DNA of 64,000 nt from Mantis religiosa (Eukaryota; Arthropoda; Insecta; Mantodea; Mantidae). A model generated the notes under the pieces. That model was given only the letters and a program-made list of their open reading frames with translations. It did no database searches and had not been told where the DNA came from. The stretch lies in contig CM060958.1 in the NCBI GenBank assembly GCA_030765055.1, forward strand, positions 362,001 through 426,000, given 5' to 3'. The position numbers and the translations under genes are program-made. Of the stretch, positions 23,442 through 33,578 are shown piece by piece. Within the stretch, counting starts at the first letter, position 1; the number at the start of each line of letters is the position of its first letter.

Positions 23442-23527
23442 CCTAATTGGCTAATGCTTTTGCGCCATAGGCCATAGGCGGTGCCATCCCGTCACATTTA
23501 TAGCCTGCAGTAAACGTCATATTAATT

Positions 23528-23783
23528 AACTTTAAAGAGAGTCGATTAATGACACTAAACAACACTTACTTTTAAATTTTTCTGGAACCAGAGGAGACCT
23601 GTGACAAAATATCGTCAACTACACCAATGAGAACCAGTCGATGGCTGGCTGAAGATAGAGGCAAAGCCTCTGAAACATGTTCCGGAAAAATTTAAAAGTA
23701 AGCGTTGTTTAGTGTCGTTAATCGACTCTTTAAAGTTAATTTATTATAACAACACTGTTTCCAACACTTCCAAGAAAGGAATT
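23528..23783. mobile_element. PLE family D, 256-bp inverted pair
   Basis: The left arm (23528-23585) is the reverse complement of the 3' terminus from the ribozyme cleavage site outward. The right arm (23587-23783) runs from ACCAGAGGAGACC through the ribozyme to the tail (CACTGT 23753-23758). GTCATATTAATT flanks it at 23516-23527 and 23784-23795, an exact 12-bp duplication. It sits within the gypsy interior. Confidence 0.95.
23645..23685 (+). ncRNA. Hammerhead ribozyme (PLE-D), core intact
   Basis: CTGG-CTGAAGA, stem II GAGGC/GCCTC with AAA loop, GAAA, CATG, TT, CCGG. Stem I has four pairs counting one G-U. Predicted cut after T23681. Confidence 0.78.
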
Positions 23784-23795
23784 GTCATATTAATT

Positions 23796-24780
23796 GCCAG
23801 GAAGATAGATAAAAATCATACAAATAAGAATATAAATGCATGCAAAATTACAAGTTTATAATGAAACTGAGCCAGCTGGAACTGAATGAATGTGCATTGA
23901 AACTGAAACAAGTTTATAATGAAAAGCCTTCGGCCTTTTCCACTGGGATTTTTTAAACCATCACACATACCTTGCAAAAATGCTTGTCTTTCAGTCTTAA
24001 AAGTTGTGTCACGCCATACTTTACTATTCGTGTGTCTTTCTTTCACCCAAGTCTCGTCAAGGTAGTATATTTTGCGACTTGTATCTTGGTACAGTTTGAT
24101 TGTCCTTAAAGAACATCTTCGCCACACAGCAATATCGCCCCTGGAGTGGTAAGTTTTCCTGTTGTCTCAATTTCATGTCACGATGTCCCTACGGATCTAA
24201 TACTCACACCTGTAACTTCAGAGCACAGCTGTTCGACTTCTCTCACTGACAAAGACGGATTCTTCTCTGTGAGTGCATTAAACACATGCATCACAATTCT
24301 TTTCTTGCCGCTTTGTAAAGGTTTTCCCTTGCAATGTTTCAGCGAAAAACTGGCGGTAGACATTGCCATTATACATATAATAAGTACACGCGCAATAAAT
24401 GATCAATAAAATAATTTAGCGGTCGCATTTGGCACAGCACAGCTTCGAATGGTGATATGAGTAATCCAGTTCAAAACAAGGTCGTGATAAGTCATATAAA
24501 CAAATATGTCATCACTACCGCTGAAGCACGTGCTATCACATGGCACATGTGAAAGGCGGGCTTAGAGCAAAGGAACCTCCTCTTTACTTCGTTTAAGAAT
24601 TAACATGAATTTCAGATATATCACCTCTGTTGCATAATATATTTAATTCAAACAGTTACCAAAATATAAATTTGACAATTCTCTTCCAACATATTAAGAT
24701 ATATCACCATGTTAAATAACAAACTAATTTGTACCGCACAGCAGTCTATACACAACAGCAGCCAATGAGGTGTGATAAGG
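23796..24780 (-). pseudogene. DDE transposase remnant (YLDETW family) inside the gypsy element
   Basis: Minus strand: the N-terminal helix-turn-helix part (about 24180-24370, SGKKRIVMHVFNALTEK and SVREVEQLCSEVTGVS) precedes a central part (about 23930-24120). The central part has IYYLDETWVKERHT, KVWRDTTFKT and GLKNPSGKGRRLFI. These match an IS630/Tc1-mariner-like DDE family widespread in arthropods (family name from memory). The catalytic C-terminal third is missing here, but a fragment of the same family lies at 27904-28200. Frameshifts are present. Element ends were not resolved. Confidence 0.72.
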
Positions 24781-24789
24781 TCACGTCAT

Positions 24790-25467
24790 TCGCTGTCCTT
24801 CCAGTCGCGCCGTCACCACCACCTCCTTTCTCGCAGGGACCCACGTCTTCCTTCAAGATGACCCTGCAGATTCTAAGGCATTCTTCAGGTTGGCGGAGTA
24901 TGACCTCTTCTCCATTGAGCCGCAGGACCTTCCTGCCGTCGCCGACAGTTGCCTCATGGCTCCTGAGGGCATCCAGTCCCAGTATCACCTCCTCAGTCAC
25001 CTCTGCGACAAACACCCACTGACGCACAGCACTCCGTCCCAAGGTGAACTGCAGCAGAGCCTCCCTCTCCATGGGCCAGGTGTCACCCGATGCCATCACT
25101 ATCTGGTATGATCAGCCTGGTTTCCTCGATGGCAAGCCCTTGGCAACGTCAGGTCTGATGATAGTCACGGCTGCCCCGGTGTCCACCAGCATGCGGCACA
25201 GATTTCCTCTTACCCAGCCGTCCGCGATAAGGCTGTCATCCATCCGTTGGCTGATGGCGCACAATGTCACTCGAGGGGATGGTGGTGATGGTGCCGATGT
25301 GCTCCTCACCATGTCGGTCCTTACTCGTTCCTCCGGTTGCTCTTTCTGGTGTCGGTCATCTTCGCGCCCAAGTTGCTATTTGCAGCTTCCCTCTTTGTTG
25401 TTAATTCGGTCTTTATTGATTTCATCTTCTTGGTGATGTTGTGGTCGTCCCGCTTCCTGACACAAAT
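24790..25467 (-). pseudogene. Gypsy protease region and gag N-terminal stub
   Basis: Minus strand shows retropepsin with MLVDTGAAVTIIRPDVAKG (about 25115-25200) and LGLDALRSHEATV (about 24930-25000), split by a frame change near 25100. Upstream at 25330-25460 only the first residues of gag remain; the gag core and zinc knuckle are deleted. The DDE insertion interrupts it downstream. Confidence 0.88.
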
Positions 25468-25922
25468 TGTAACTTTGTGTTCATAGAATTAAAAGTCCAA
25501 TTTGCCGAAATTCTAAATGTTCTTTATTTTCGTAGAGACACTGTTCAATTCTCACGTACCAACATTACATCACCAATACAATCAATCTTCCAAGGTCGAT
25601 CACAATAACAAACAGTGACAGAAGATTACATCCTTAGCTCTCGTTACAACAACACAGCTGGCTGTCTCTCATTTCACAACACTGTTTCACACTAACTCTT
25701 TGCGAGCCGTCACGTTCTTCAATACCTAATTCGTAATTCGAGACTCTTCCAGAAGAGTAAAGAAACCGAATAATCAAGTTATTACCAGAAATTTCCATTT
25801 ATCTCAGTTTGTTTGTTTCGGTAAGTCTTTTATCTCAAGCGCTATGTTTATCTGCTTATGCAAGCTTGTTATCTACGTGAAACTTATCAGTTCCTTTGTG
25901 TGCCAAGCCGCCCTTCGCAACA
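25468..25922 (-). repeat. Gypsy LTR (5' LTR in element orientation), 455 bp
   Basis: Pairs with 21852-22321. Ends at the TSD ATAT (25923-25926). PBS complement immediately inside (25450-25465). Confidence 0.93.
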
Positions 25923-26069
25923 ATATGTAAATTTTCTGTATGAAGTTTCATTGCTGATTGGAGAAAGAGTAGTTACTTGTTTCCAGAATACAATGGATTC
26001 AGTGCTGAATTGGTCAAAAAGAAAATTGTTAAATTCAAAAGACAACAAAGATGTAAACAAGTAACTACT

Positions 26070-26253
26070 ACGGAAGAAGAGGAAGGTTCATCTAGTCACC
26101 AAACAGCTGAGGATGAGATCGAATGATCTTGAAAACGTTTCAATTATACAACAACAAGTAAGTGAAGACTGAGTGTAAACATAGTGACTCATAAATTCAA
26201 ACTTAAATATGAAGAATACTTCACTGTTAATAATGCTTCTGCTTTTAATATTT
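26070..26253 (+). mobile_element. PLE family F, 184-bp single-arm insertion
   Basis: Plus-strand 3' end only: last codons, ribozyme core (26104-26143) and tail with CACTGT at 26222-26227. AAGTAACTACT flanks it at 26059-26069 and 26254-26264. Unlike the other PLE insertions, no inverted second arm is present. Confidence 0.85.
26104..26143 (+). ncRNA. Hammerhead ribozyme-like motif (PLE-F)
   Basis: CAG-CTGAGGA, stem II AGATC/GATCT with GAAT loop, GAAA, ACGT, TT. Core complete; the stem III pair is A-U instead of C-G and stem I is weak. Confidence 0.6.
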
Positions 26254-26922
26254 AAGTAACTACTCTTTCCCCAATTAGCAATGAAACTTCATACAGAAAA
26301 TTTACATATCATTCCAGAGCTATACACCTTTTCCAAAAAGTCTTCAAAGAACACAATATTACTTTGGCCCCACAGAACAAATTTAGTGTACAACACCTTT
26401 TGAAATCACATAATACAAAGGAGATACCCACAGACAAAAAATAAGGTGTGTACCGGATAAATTGCAAAGGCTGTGACAACTTTTACATTGGAAAAACAAA
26501 AAGGAACTTGAACATTAGGCGTAAAGAGCATTTTGGGAACAATAGGAACAAAGAAATAGATAAATCAGCGGTAGCGTACCATTTTTGGAAGGAGAATCAT
26601 GACATAGAATGAGAAATCCACTTATTAAAAAGTGTCAAAGGTCCAGCTGCATTAACCACGTGGGAAAAAATCTTCATAAAGAAATATGAAAGAAAATTGT
26701 TTAATTTCGACACTACCTTTGATGAAAACCCAAACTTCAAGTTCATCAAGATACCGACAGAGATGCACCTATCGCCTCCAATGAGTTCACCAAACCAACG
26801 TCCGTTAATCGACAACAGCTGATGTTAGGAAGATCCTAACGAAACACGTTCTAGGTAAATACTAGCAATAAGTGGAGCATTGAGTATTAGTTTGACTCAA
26901 AATTATATTAATGAAATTAATA

Positions 26923-27242
26923 ATTTGATTCACCTTACTATTAAAAAAAAACTTCCAATATTATTGAACTGTAAATTAATTTTATTTGCTGAGGAAAGAC
27001 AGTTGTATTTTTGGTACTCCTATGTGCACACATTTTCTTGAGCATTTGGGTTCCACATCTTCATCTGGTAGGTTTCATCTAACTCCATAGAAACAGATGA
27101 CAACTTTGGAACATGAAATTTGCTATATACTCTGACATCTAGTGGCTAATATGCTAAGCTTTCACATGCACTCTTTGTTTCTCTGTATGCAGAGCCCACG
27201 TGTGCCATATTTTGTTGTGAGCAATTTTGAGGTTAATTAGCT
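26923..27242 (+). other. Intron 5, unassigned
   Basis: No exon or repeat recognised. Confidence 0.45.
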
Positions 27243-27904
27243 AACTATAGTCTGACCATTGTATCTCCGGCTCTGACGTTTTGTGATTGCAAGAGGTGGA
27301 GGGGGGAGGTTAATAGTACCAACATACAGTAATGAGCAATTGAAAACATATCCTCAAAATTATCTTTAGAATGAAAATATTGGACTATATTAGCTTTAAA
27401 ACGCTGAAATACAACTTACAATTTCATTATCATGCAAGATATTTATTACAACACCACTCTATTCGAATATTTCGTTCCACCTTTCACACACACTAACAGC
27501 ATCTGTTGGTAGTACTGGGAATCTCTACATCCGGTGTTGTGGTCAGGAAGTTAAAACTGTCTGCTAGCGCCAATCAGCATTGTCGCTGCTATGCGTGACT
27601 CCCGAACCCAACACTGTGTTGCCAGGTTAAATTTGTTTGAGCCACGTGGTTTTAGCTGCTTGCGCTGGTAACCTTTCTTTGCTTATATTTTGCGTGCGTG
27701 AATTCCGATTTTTAATGTTCGTAAGTCCTATTATTATCGCTATTATAATAATATGGCTCCTGGTTCGTGTAATATGCAAGTACTGAAATATTTAAAATAA
27801 GCATTATTCCTCTGCTTGAAATACCCGCTAAAGAAATGGCAACAGCCTGCTTCCCCCTCTTGAGAAATGTCAGAGCCGGAGATAGAGTGGCCGAACAGTA
27901 GTTT
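27243..27904. mobile_element. MITE-like element, about 660 bp, with terminal inverted repeats
   Basis: The outer ends are inverted repeats of about 38 bp sharing the exact 19-mer TATCTCCGGCTCTGACRTT; the distal parts differ. There is no transposase frame inside. Superfamily and target duplication were not resolved. It directly abuts a DDE transposase fragment. Confidence 0.6.
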
Positions 27905-28200
27905 ACAACAAACCTAAAAGCAAGATGTATGTTGTGGATGTTATGGCTCTCCACCGTATAACTGTTATCTGAATGCAATAGAGCTGGCGTGGGCAAAAAT
28001 AAAGAATGTTTTCAGAGGACACGATGTTGCTAGTGATATGTCAGCCACAAATCTGCAGAAACTTGCTATAGAAGCATTGATGGATTGCAAGAAGGTCCAA
28101 GAGCTGGTAATGTAATGTGGTATAATAGAAAATGCAACATCAACACATCAGAGGATATCAGTGATGAAAATGACGCACTGGAATTGGAAGTAAAAGAATC
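27904..28200 (+). pseudogene. DDE transposase C-terminal fragment (YLDETW family)
   Basis: Plus-strand frames read NKPKSKMYVVD and, after a frame change, SPPYNCYLNAIELAWAKIKN, followed by the C-terminal helices to VQELVM and a stop. PPYNCxLNAIE is the typical last catalytic block of the family seen at 23796-24780. The N-terminal part is missing. Confidence 0.72.
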
Positions 28201-28499
28201 ACAAAGCAAATGAGTAAGTATATATAGCTGTCATGATATTTGTTTTCTACTTTTATGCGTTTCATATATAGTAAGTACGTAAACATACAGCTTATTTGAT
28301 TGAGTTCACATATCTCACACTTTGCTTATCTTACACATGGTTTTGCTGGATTGTGTAGGTTGACCACACTGCAGAAACAAGAGTGTGTTGACTCTTGCTT
28401 CTTCCCCCTGCCCACAGCAAACTAAAAACACTGCTCAAGAAAATATGCATGTATAGTATTTTAAAGAAGTGTAATATAAGTAATATTGTATACATTGTA

Positions 28500-29487
28500 C
28501 AAGGTACGTCCAGAAAGTAAGTTCTGTTTGGTAATAAAATTAAATTGTGTACAGATACAGAAAAATAATTTATTGCACAAAATTCAACAACTCTTAAATT
28601 ACTTTTCCACATAACTGCCGAAATTTTGCAGGCATTTGTCATAGCGAGGCACAAGTTTTTCTATACCTTCTTCATAGAAATTTGCTGCCTGTGTCTTCAA
28701 CCAGTCAAAAACATTTTCTTTCAGCTCTTTGTCATTGTTGAAGTGTTGACTGCCAAGGAAAGATTTGAGATGCAAAAACAGATGAAAGTCGCTAAGAGCG
28801 AGGTCAGGGCTGTACCAGGAATGGTTCAACATGTCCCAGCCAAATCCCTATAAGATGTTTTTCGTCGCATTTCATCATAATTATTCAAAAACTGAAGTGC
28901 ACTACCCATCCGTTTTGTTTTGAGTTGCTCAGTAAGAATCTTTGGCACCCAACGTGAGCAAAGTTTATGAAATCTCAGTTTTTGGTAACAATTTCATGAA
29001 CTAGTAATCGTGAGATTTGGGGAAATTCCATAGCGAGAGCACTAATTGTAAACTTGCAGTTTTCCTGAATCTTGTCATCAATCGCGTGAACCGGTTCTTC
29101 TGTAACAAAAGATGTATGCCCACTTCGTTCTTCATCGTGCACTTCACTACATCCTTCATTGAACTGTCGGACCTATCTTCTCACCATTGCATGACTCATT
29201 GCATTTTGTCCGTAAGCATCGCAAATCTGCGAATAAATTTCAATTAGTTTCACTTTCCTAGGATTTAGAAAACGAATCACAGATCTGATTTCACAAGCGG
29301 CAGGATTTTCAATCAACACCGACATTGTCAACAAGCACAACAAAGCATACGTGGCTGACAGCGATCTCACAATGGTGCACGTTTCTTCTCCTTGATATAG
29401 AGAATCTACTGCGCATGTGCGGAACTCCGATTGCAGTGCTGCAGCTGAGATACCTTGAAACAGAACTTACTTTCTGGACACCCCTTG
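28500..29487 (-). mobile_element. Mariner element, about 990 bp, defective
   Basis: 30-bp terminal inverted repeats (27 of 30 match), core GTCCAGAAAGTAAGTTCTG, bound the element; TA precedes the left end. Minus-strand transposase pieces: the N-terminal segment (29173-29320, PAACEIRSVIRFLNPRKVK), the linker (about 29040-29130), and the C-terminal catalytic segment (28599-28832, YSPDLALSDFHLFLHLK) ending in YVEK. Shorter than a complete mariner (about 1.3 kb); the middle with the first two Asp is deleted. In intron 5. Confidence 0.9.
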
Positions 29488-29933
29488 TTACCCAATCGGC
29501 AAACTCTTCGGTATCGATGAATAAATGCAGGGGAAGGCCGGCGGAGGGGGGCATGTGGCATCGGGACCGCTTGCAGAGGCGAGACAGAGTGGAGGGAGGG
29601 GAAACCACAGGGGTGGCTGAATCTTCGTTTCCCCCTCCTCCTGCCGCCTGAAAGAGCGCGAAACATCGAGAATGTTTTCCCCCTCCATGAAAAAAGAATT
29701 CTCAAGAAACATTTAGCCGCTGATCAATACAGGAGAGGCGACCGTCAGTTGAGTTGAGACAAGCAGGTGAGGAGCGCCCAGTGTACGTGGACAGACGAAC
29801 TGGTGAAATTATAATTGTGTACATTACTAAATTCTATGTAATCAGCAAGTGTGACATTGTAATAAGGTGGAAATAAAGAACATTTTTGAGTGGTGTAATT
29901 GGACTTTTTATTTCACGAACCCACAAAGTCACA
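29486..29933 (+). repeat. Gypsy-type LTR, probably solo
   Basis: Starts TGTTACCC and ends with CACGAACCCACAAAGTCACA, the same terminus as the LTRs of the other gypsy copies, with an AATAAAG signal near 29872. No interior sequence is adjacent. The flanks show no matching 4-bp duplication and the start coincides with the mariner end, so the left edge is approximate. Confidence 0.7.
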
Positions 29934-30375
29934 TTATCATAAAAGAAAGCTTAGAGCTTGAAAATATTTACAATAAACTACATAAAATTCTATGAAAAGG
30001 AAACCAAGGTAGTAACATTATGAAAAATTATTGCGTTTAAAAGTGCTTCCGAAGTAATGATGGCAAAATATTACATTCAACAGGTGCTTGAAGATTGTCA
30101 TTGAATAAATGAAGAAAATAATTTTTAGAATTTTGTGTGCATGTGTGGGTTGGTGTGTCTATGCTTTACTAGTTATACAAACAAGATTTCTGAGAACATT
30201 CACAGAAAAATTCAAGATATAATTCTATTTGTCATGAAAATAGTTAAGCACATGGTATTATAATCAAAATTATTATATTTTTGAAAGTAAACATTTTTCC
30301 ATGTAAAGAGTAGTTTAGATGAAAACTTTTCCTGATGATCTTAATGTCAAACCGTTGAAAGATGCTGAACTAAGT
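29934..30375 (+). other. Intron 5, unassigned
   Basis: AT-rich, no feature recognised. Confidence 0.45.
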
Positions 30376-30387
30376 ACAAGTTTGGAT

Positions 30388-31385
30388 TAATATAATTTTG
30401 AGTCGAACTACATAGTACTCAATGCTCCATTTATTACTAGTGTTTACCTAGAACGTGTTTCGTTAGGATCTTCCTAACATCATCAGCTGTTGTCAACTAA
30501 TGGACATTGGTTTGGTGAAGTCATTAAAGGCGACAGGTGCATCTCTGTCAGTATCTTGATGAACTTGAAGTTTGGGTTTTCATCAAAGGTAGTGTCGAAA
30601 TTAAACAATTTTCTTTCATATTTCTTTATGAAGATTTTTTCCCACGTGGTTAATGCAGCTGGACCTTGGACACTTTTTAATAAGTGGATTTCTCGTTCTA
30701 TATCATGATTCTCTTTCCAAAAATGGTACGCTACTGCCGATTTACCTATTTCTTTGTTCCTGATGTTCCTTAAAATGCTCTTTAAGCCTAATGTTCAAGT
30801 TCCTTTTTGTTTTTCCAATGTAAAAGTTGTGAAAGCCTTTGTAGTTTATCCGGTACACACCTGATCTTTTGTCTGTGGGTATCTCCTTTGTATTATTTGA
30901 TTTCAGAAGGTGTTGTACACTAAATTTGTTCTGTGGGGCCAAAGTAATATTGTGCTCTTTGAAGACTTTTTGGAAAAGGTGTGTAGCTCTGGGATGATAT
31001 TTAAATTTTCTGTATGAAGTTTCATTGCTGATTGGAGAAAGAGTAGTTACTTGTTTGCATCTTTGTTGTCTTTTGAATTTATCAATTTTCTTTTTGACCA
31101 ATTCAGCACTGAATCCATTGTATTCTGCAATGTGAATTATATACAACCAAACTATAAACAACCCAAACTTCAAGTTCATCAAGATACCGACTGAGACGCA
31201 CCTATCACCTCCAAGGAGTTCAACAAACCAACATCCATTAGATGACAACAGCTGATTATGTTAAGAAGATCCTAACAAAACGTGTTCTAGATAAATACTA
31301 GCAATAAGTGGAGCATCGAATATTAGTTTGACTCAAAATTATATTAATTTTGTGCTTCATTGTATCATAGTCCTTACACATTGGA
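30388..31385. mobile_element. PLE family B, 998-bp inverted unit
   Basis: The minus-strand arm (30388 to about 31140) carries the ribozyme, GIY-YIG domain (SGVYRINYKG, with KTKRNLNIRLKEHF) and linker. The plus-strand arm (about 31150-31385) has the C-terminus, a decayed ribozyme and the tail (CATTGT 31358-31363). ACAAGTTTGGAT flanks it at 30376-30387 and 31386-31397, an exact 12-bp duplication. Confidence 0.94.
30448..30490 (-). ncRNA. Hammerhead ribozyme-like motif (PLE-B)
   Basis: CTGATGA, seven-pair stem II GTTAGGA/TCCTAAC with AGA loop, GAAA, CACG, TT on the minus strand. Stem I is short. Confidence 0.68.
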
Positions 31386-31397
31386 ACAAGTTTGGAT

Positions 31398-31874
31398 TTT
31401 TGTGTTATACTGTTGAAAGTCACACCCACATGCAGACCTTTCCATGAACATGCTTTCCATAGATTCAAAGGACTTAGTGGAATCTTGGTACTGAATATTT
31501 TTTCCTTCTCTAACTTTTATGTTCATGGTAGAGAAATATTGCATCATGCTTTACTAAATCTCATGTTGCTTGTTGTCATGACAATAATTAGCAGCACTTG
31601 ATGATCTGTCTATAGCACGTATTCCAAGAAAAAATTATCTCTAGAAGTCCATACTTTTTTATCTCCTAAACCCCAAAACAAAAGTTGGTTAAATAGCAGA
31701 GTCAGAAGTTGATAAATGTGGAGTGGATTTTACAGCTTAAAATTTAAATCCTATGATTAAAACCTGTTGCACAAACAAAAACAAAAATGTCTCAATATTT
31801 TGACTATTTTGTTGGTGTGGTGTACTTTATTAGAATACCAACATAGAAGTATGCTTTGTGTCTTGGGATTGTAG
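31398..31874 (+). other. Intron 5, distal end
   Basis: No repeat recognised; ends in the exon 6 acceptor TTGGGATTGTAG. Confidence 0.5.
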
Positions 31875-32028
31875 CATTCTGGGAGTAACCCCTAACTGTA
31901 CGGATGATGACATCAAGAAATATTACAAGCGACAAGCTGTTCTGGTCCATCCAGACAAAAACAATCAGCCGGGTGCGGAGGAGGCCTTCAAGATTCTCGT
32001 CCACGCATTTGAACTGATCGGTGAACCT
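31875..32028 (+). CDS. DNAJC14: DNAJC14-like, exon 6 (J domain)
   Basis: A 154-base exon, phase 2 in, phase 0 out, donor GTGAGTAC. It encodes most of the J domain: ILGVTPNCTDDDIKKYYKR, the invariant HPD tripeptide in LVHPDKNNQPGAEEAF, and the following helix. HPD is the motif that stimulates Hsp70 ATPase. The KNNQPGAEEAFKIL wording closely follows DNAJC14 rather than generic DnaJ proteins. Confidence 0.95.
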
Positions 32029-32429
32029 GTGAGTACTTTCTCTACCTTCTGTCATGCTGAAGTGGCTTTGCTTGGCATCAAAAAATAACAAATAAGTTGG
32101 AAATGGCTTATACTATAAAAATGTTAATTTCAGATAAATTCTATGTTTGAAAGATGTACATTTTTTGTGAAGTAACCAAATTATAGAACATTAATTCAAA
32201 ATGAAGAGCATTTTACATACTATTCCTAGGAAATTCAAAATATAGATTTTATTTGTCTTTCTGATGTCTGAAATACATAATAACTTAATTAAGTTAAACA
32301 GAAGATTTTGCACAGTGGAGCAAACATATTAAAAGAAATGAGTTGAAGTACTTAATGCACTCTTTTCAGATTGGAGGGTTGGAGAATGTTATGTCATCCT
32401 TGATCATGGATTGTTGTTATTGTTGACAG
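32029..32429 (+). other. Intron 6
   Basis: Short, repeat-free intron ending in TATTGTTGACAG. Confidence 0.7.
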
Positions 32430-32657
32430 GAGAGACGAACATCTTATGACAGACGAGTTGCAGAGACGCAGCAGGTGGAGCAAGCCTGGAGTGAACTGAG
32501 TGACCTCTTGTCTCAATTACATAAGAAAATGGAGTATGCTGCCAATACTATCAGGTGCACCAACTGTGGGAAACGTCATCGAAGAATCCACATGGACAGA
32601 CCAAGTTATGCTGCGAGATTTTGTGCTCAGTGTAAAATACATCACAATGCAAGAGAG
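32430..32657 (+). CDS. DNAJC14: DNAJC14-like, exon 7 (J-domain end and zinc-binding region)
   Basis: A 228-base, phase-0 exon with donor GTGAGTGT. It completes the J domain (ERRTSYDRRVAE), then has a short helical stretch and two cysteine pairs: CTNC (in RCTNCGKRHRR) and CAQC (in ARFCAQCKIHH). This CxxC-x(n)-CxxC pattern with the basic HRR segment is characteristic of DNAJC14 downstream of the J domain. Confidence 0.95.
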
Positions 32658-33000
32658 GTGAGTGTCAGGGAACACTAAATCAAACAGATAGTTTAAGCTG
32701 TATTTTGGTATTAAGTTCCCTTAGTCCAAGGCTGGCGGCCTTTTGTTTCCAGGAGCTTCTTAGGAAGCTTGCTGTTGAAATGAGGAGAGAGGGAATAATT
32801 TCCTTGGTTACTTGCAACATCCTGGCATACCAGAAGTCTGTGATGCCTACATCTAGGATCTGCACTTGCTTTTTAGAATTTTTGTCAGGTTACAGTGACA
32901 AAGTTTTATCTATATTTATTTATTTATTAGCTAAGGAATTCATACAGAATTATAGGCATCGTCAAAATATCTAGTAAAATATTGCACAATATTAACAATC
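32658..33000 (+). other. Intron 7, proximal part
   Basis: Nothing recognised. Confidence 0.5.
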
Positions 33001-33531
33001 TACTTTTATAACCTTTTTACAATATCAAGAACTACAAAAGCAGAGAAAGGGCCTTAAAAACACAAGAAGGATTTATGCAGAAAGCCTGTAACCTACAGAG
33101 AAAATACAACCTTGAAGACACAAACAAAATTGAACATCTGCCATTTCCAATCTGCCCTCTATCACAACCTAAAATAAATAGTAAACCTTCTGCAAAATAT
33201 AGAGTCAAAAAGGGATGTAAGTACAGAAACACTTAAAATGCTAGCTCTAGAAACAATTGAAACTTATTATCCTCAAGACTCATGGCTACACATATACACA
33301 GACGGCTCTCTATTTGACAAAGAAAGTAATGCTGAAGCAGAAATACATAGTAAAATATTCAATTTTTACATCTGTTTTGGCACACTAGCAACCCACTAAT
33401 ATGGAGAATTAGAAGCAATCAACACCTCGCTGAAACAACTCTTCAACCATGTGAACTCTTTCTCTAAAGCAGTGATTCTAAGCGATTCTAAATCAGCACT
33501 TCCAGCCCTATCCTCACTGTACCCATATTAA
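33001..33531 (+). pseudogene. LINE with RNase H (I/Jockey-like), 5' portion before PLE insertion
   Basis: In several frames: SWLHIYTDGSLFDKES (first RNase H Asp), YGELEAINTSLKQL (Glu), and AVILSDSKSALPALS (second Asp). It is interrupted by PLE-A at 33532 and resumes at about 36641. Upstream RT is absent. A + strand LINE relic inside intron 7. Confidence 0.82.
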
Positions 33532-33578
33532 ATTTTAGATGAATCGTATTTTTTTACATATCTGCTTCACTTTCGTAC

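Larger units (their letters stand above)
21852..25922 (-). mobile_element. Ty3/gypsy LTR retrotransposon, heavily deleted
   Basis: LTRs at 21852-22321 and 25468-25922 (TG...CA) with 4-bp duplication ATAT at 21848-21851 and 25923-25926. A primer-binding site complement (CCCGCTTCCTGACAC) lies inside the right LTR and a polypurine tract GAGGAGGGAGCAG inside the left. The interior on the minus strand has only the gag start, protease, the RT N-terminal linker, RNase H end and integrase ends. Gag core, RT core and integrase core are gone, joined partly in frame (integrase TIDK to LQQPWQGPYRV). Not autonomous. Confidence 0.93.
20947..26913. mobile_element. PLE family B inverted unit carrying four nested insertions
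   Basis: The left arm (minus strand, 20947 to about 25982) has the reverse-complement tail, 3' end, ribozyme and GIY-YIG domain (SGVYRINYKG). The right arm (plus strand, about 25983-26913) repeats the linker and GIY-YIG region outward to its own 3' end. AAATTAATA flanks it at 20938-20946 and 26914-26922. It was later hit by PLE-A (21100-21352), gypsy (21852-25922, itself hit by PLE-D and a DDE element) and PLE-F (26070-26253). Removing these restores colinearity with the copy at 30388-31385. Located in intron 5. Confidence 0.88.
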
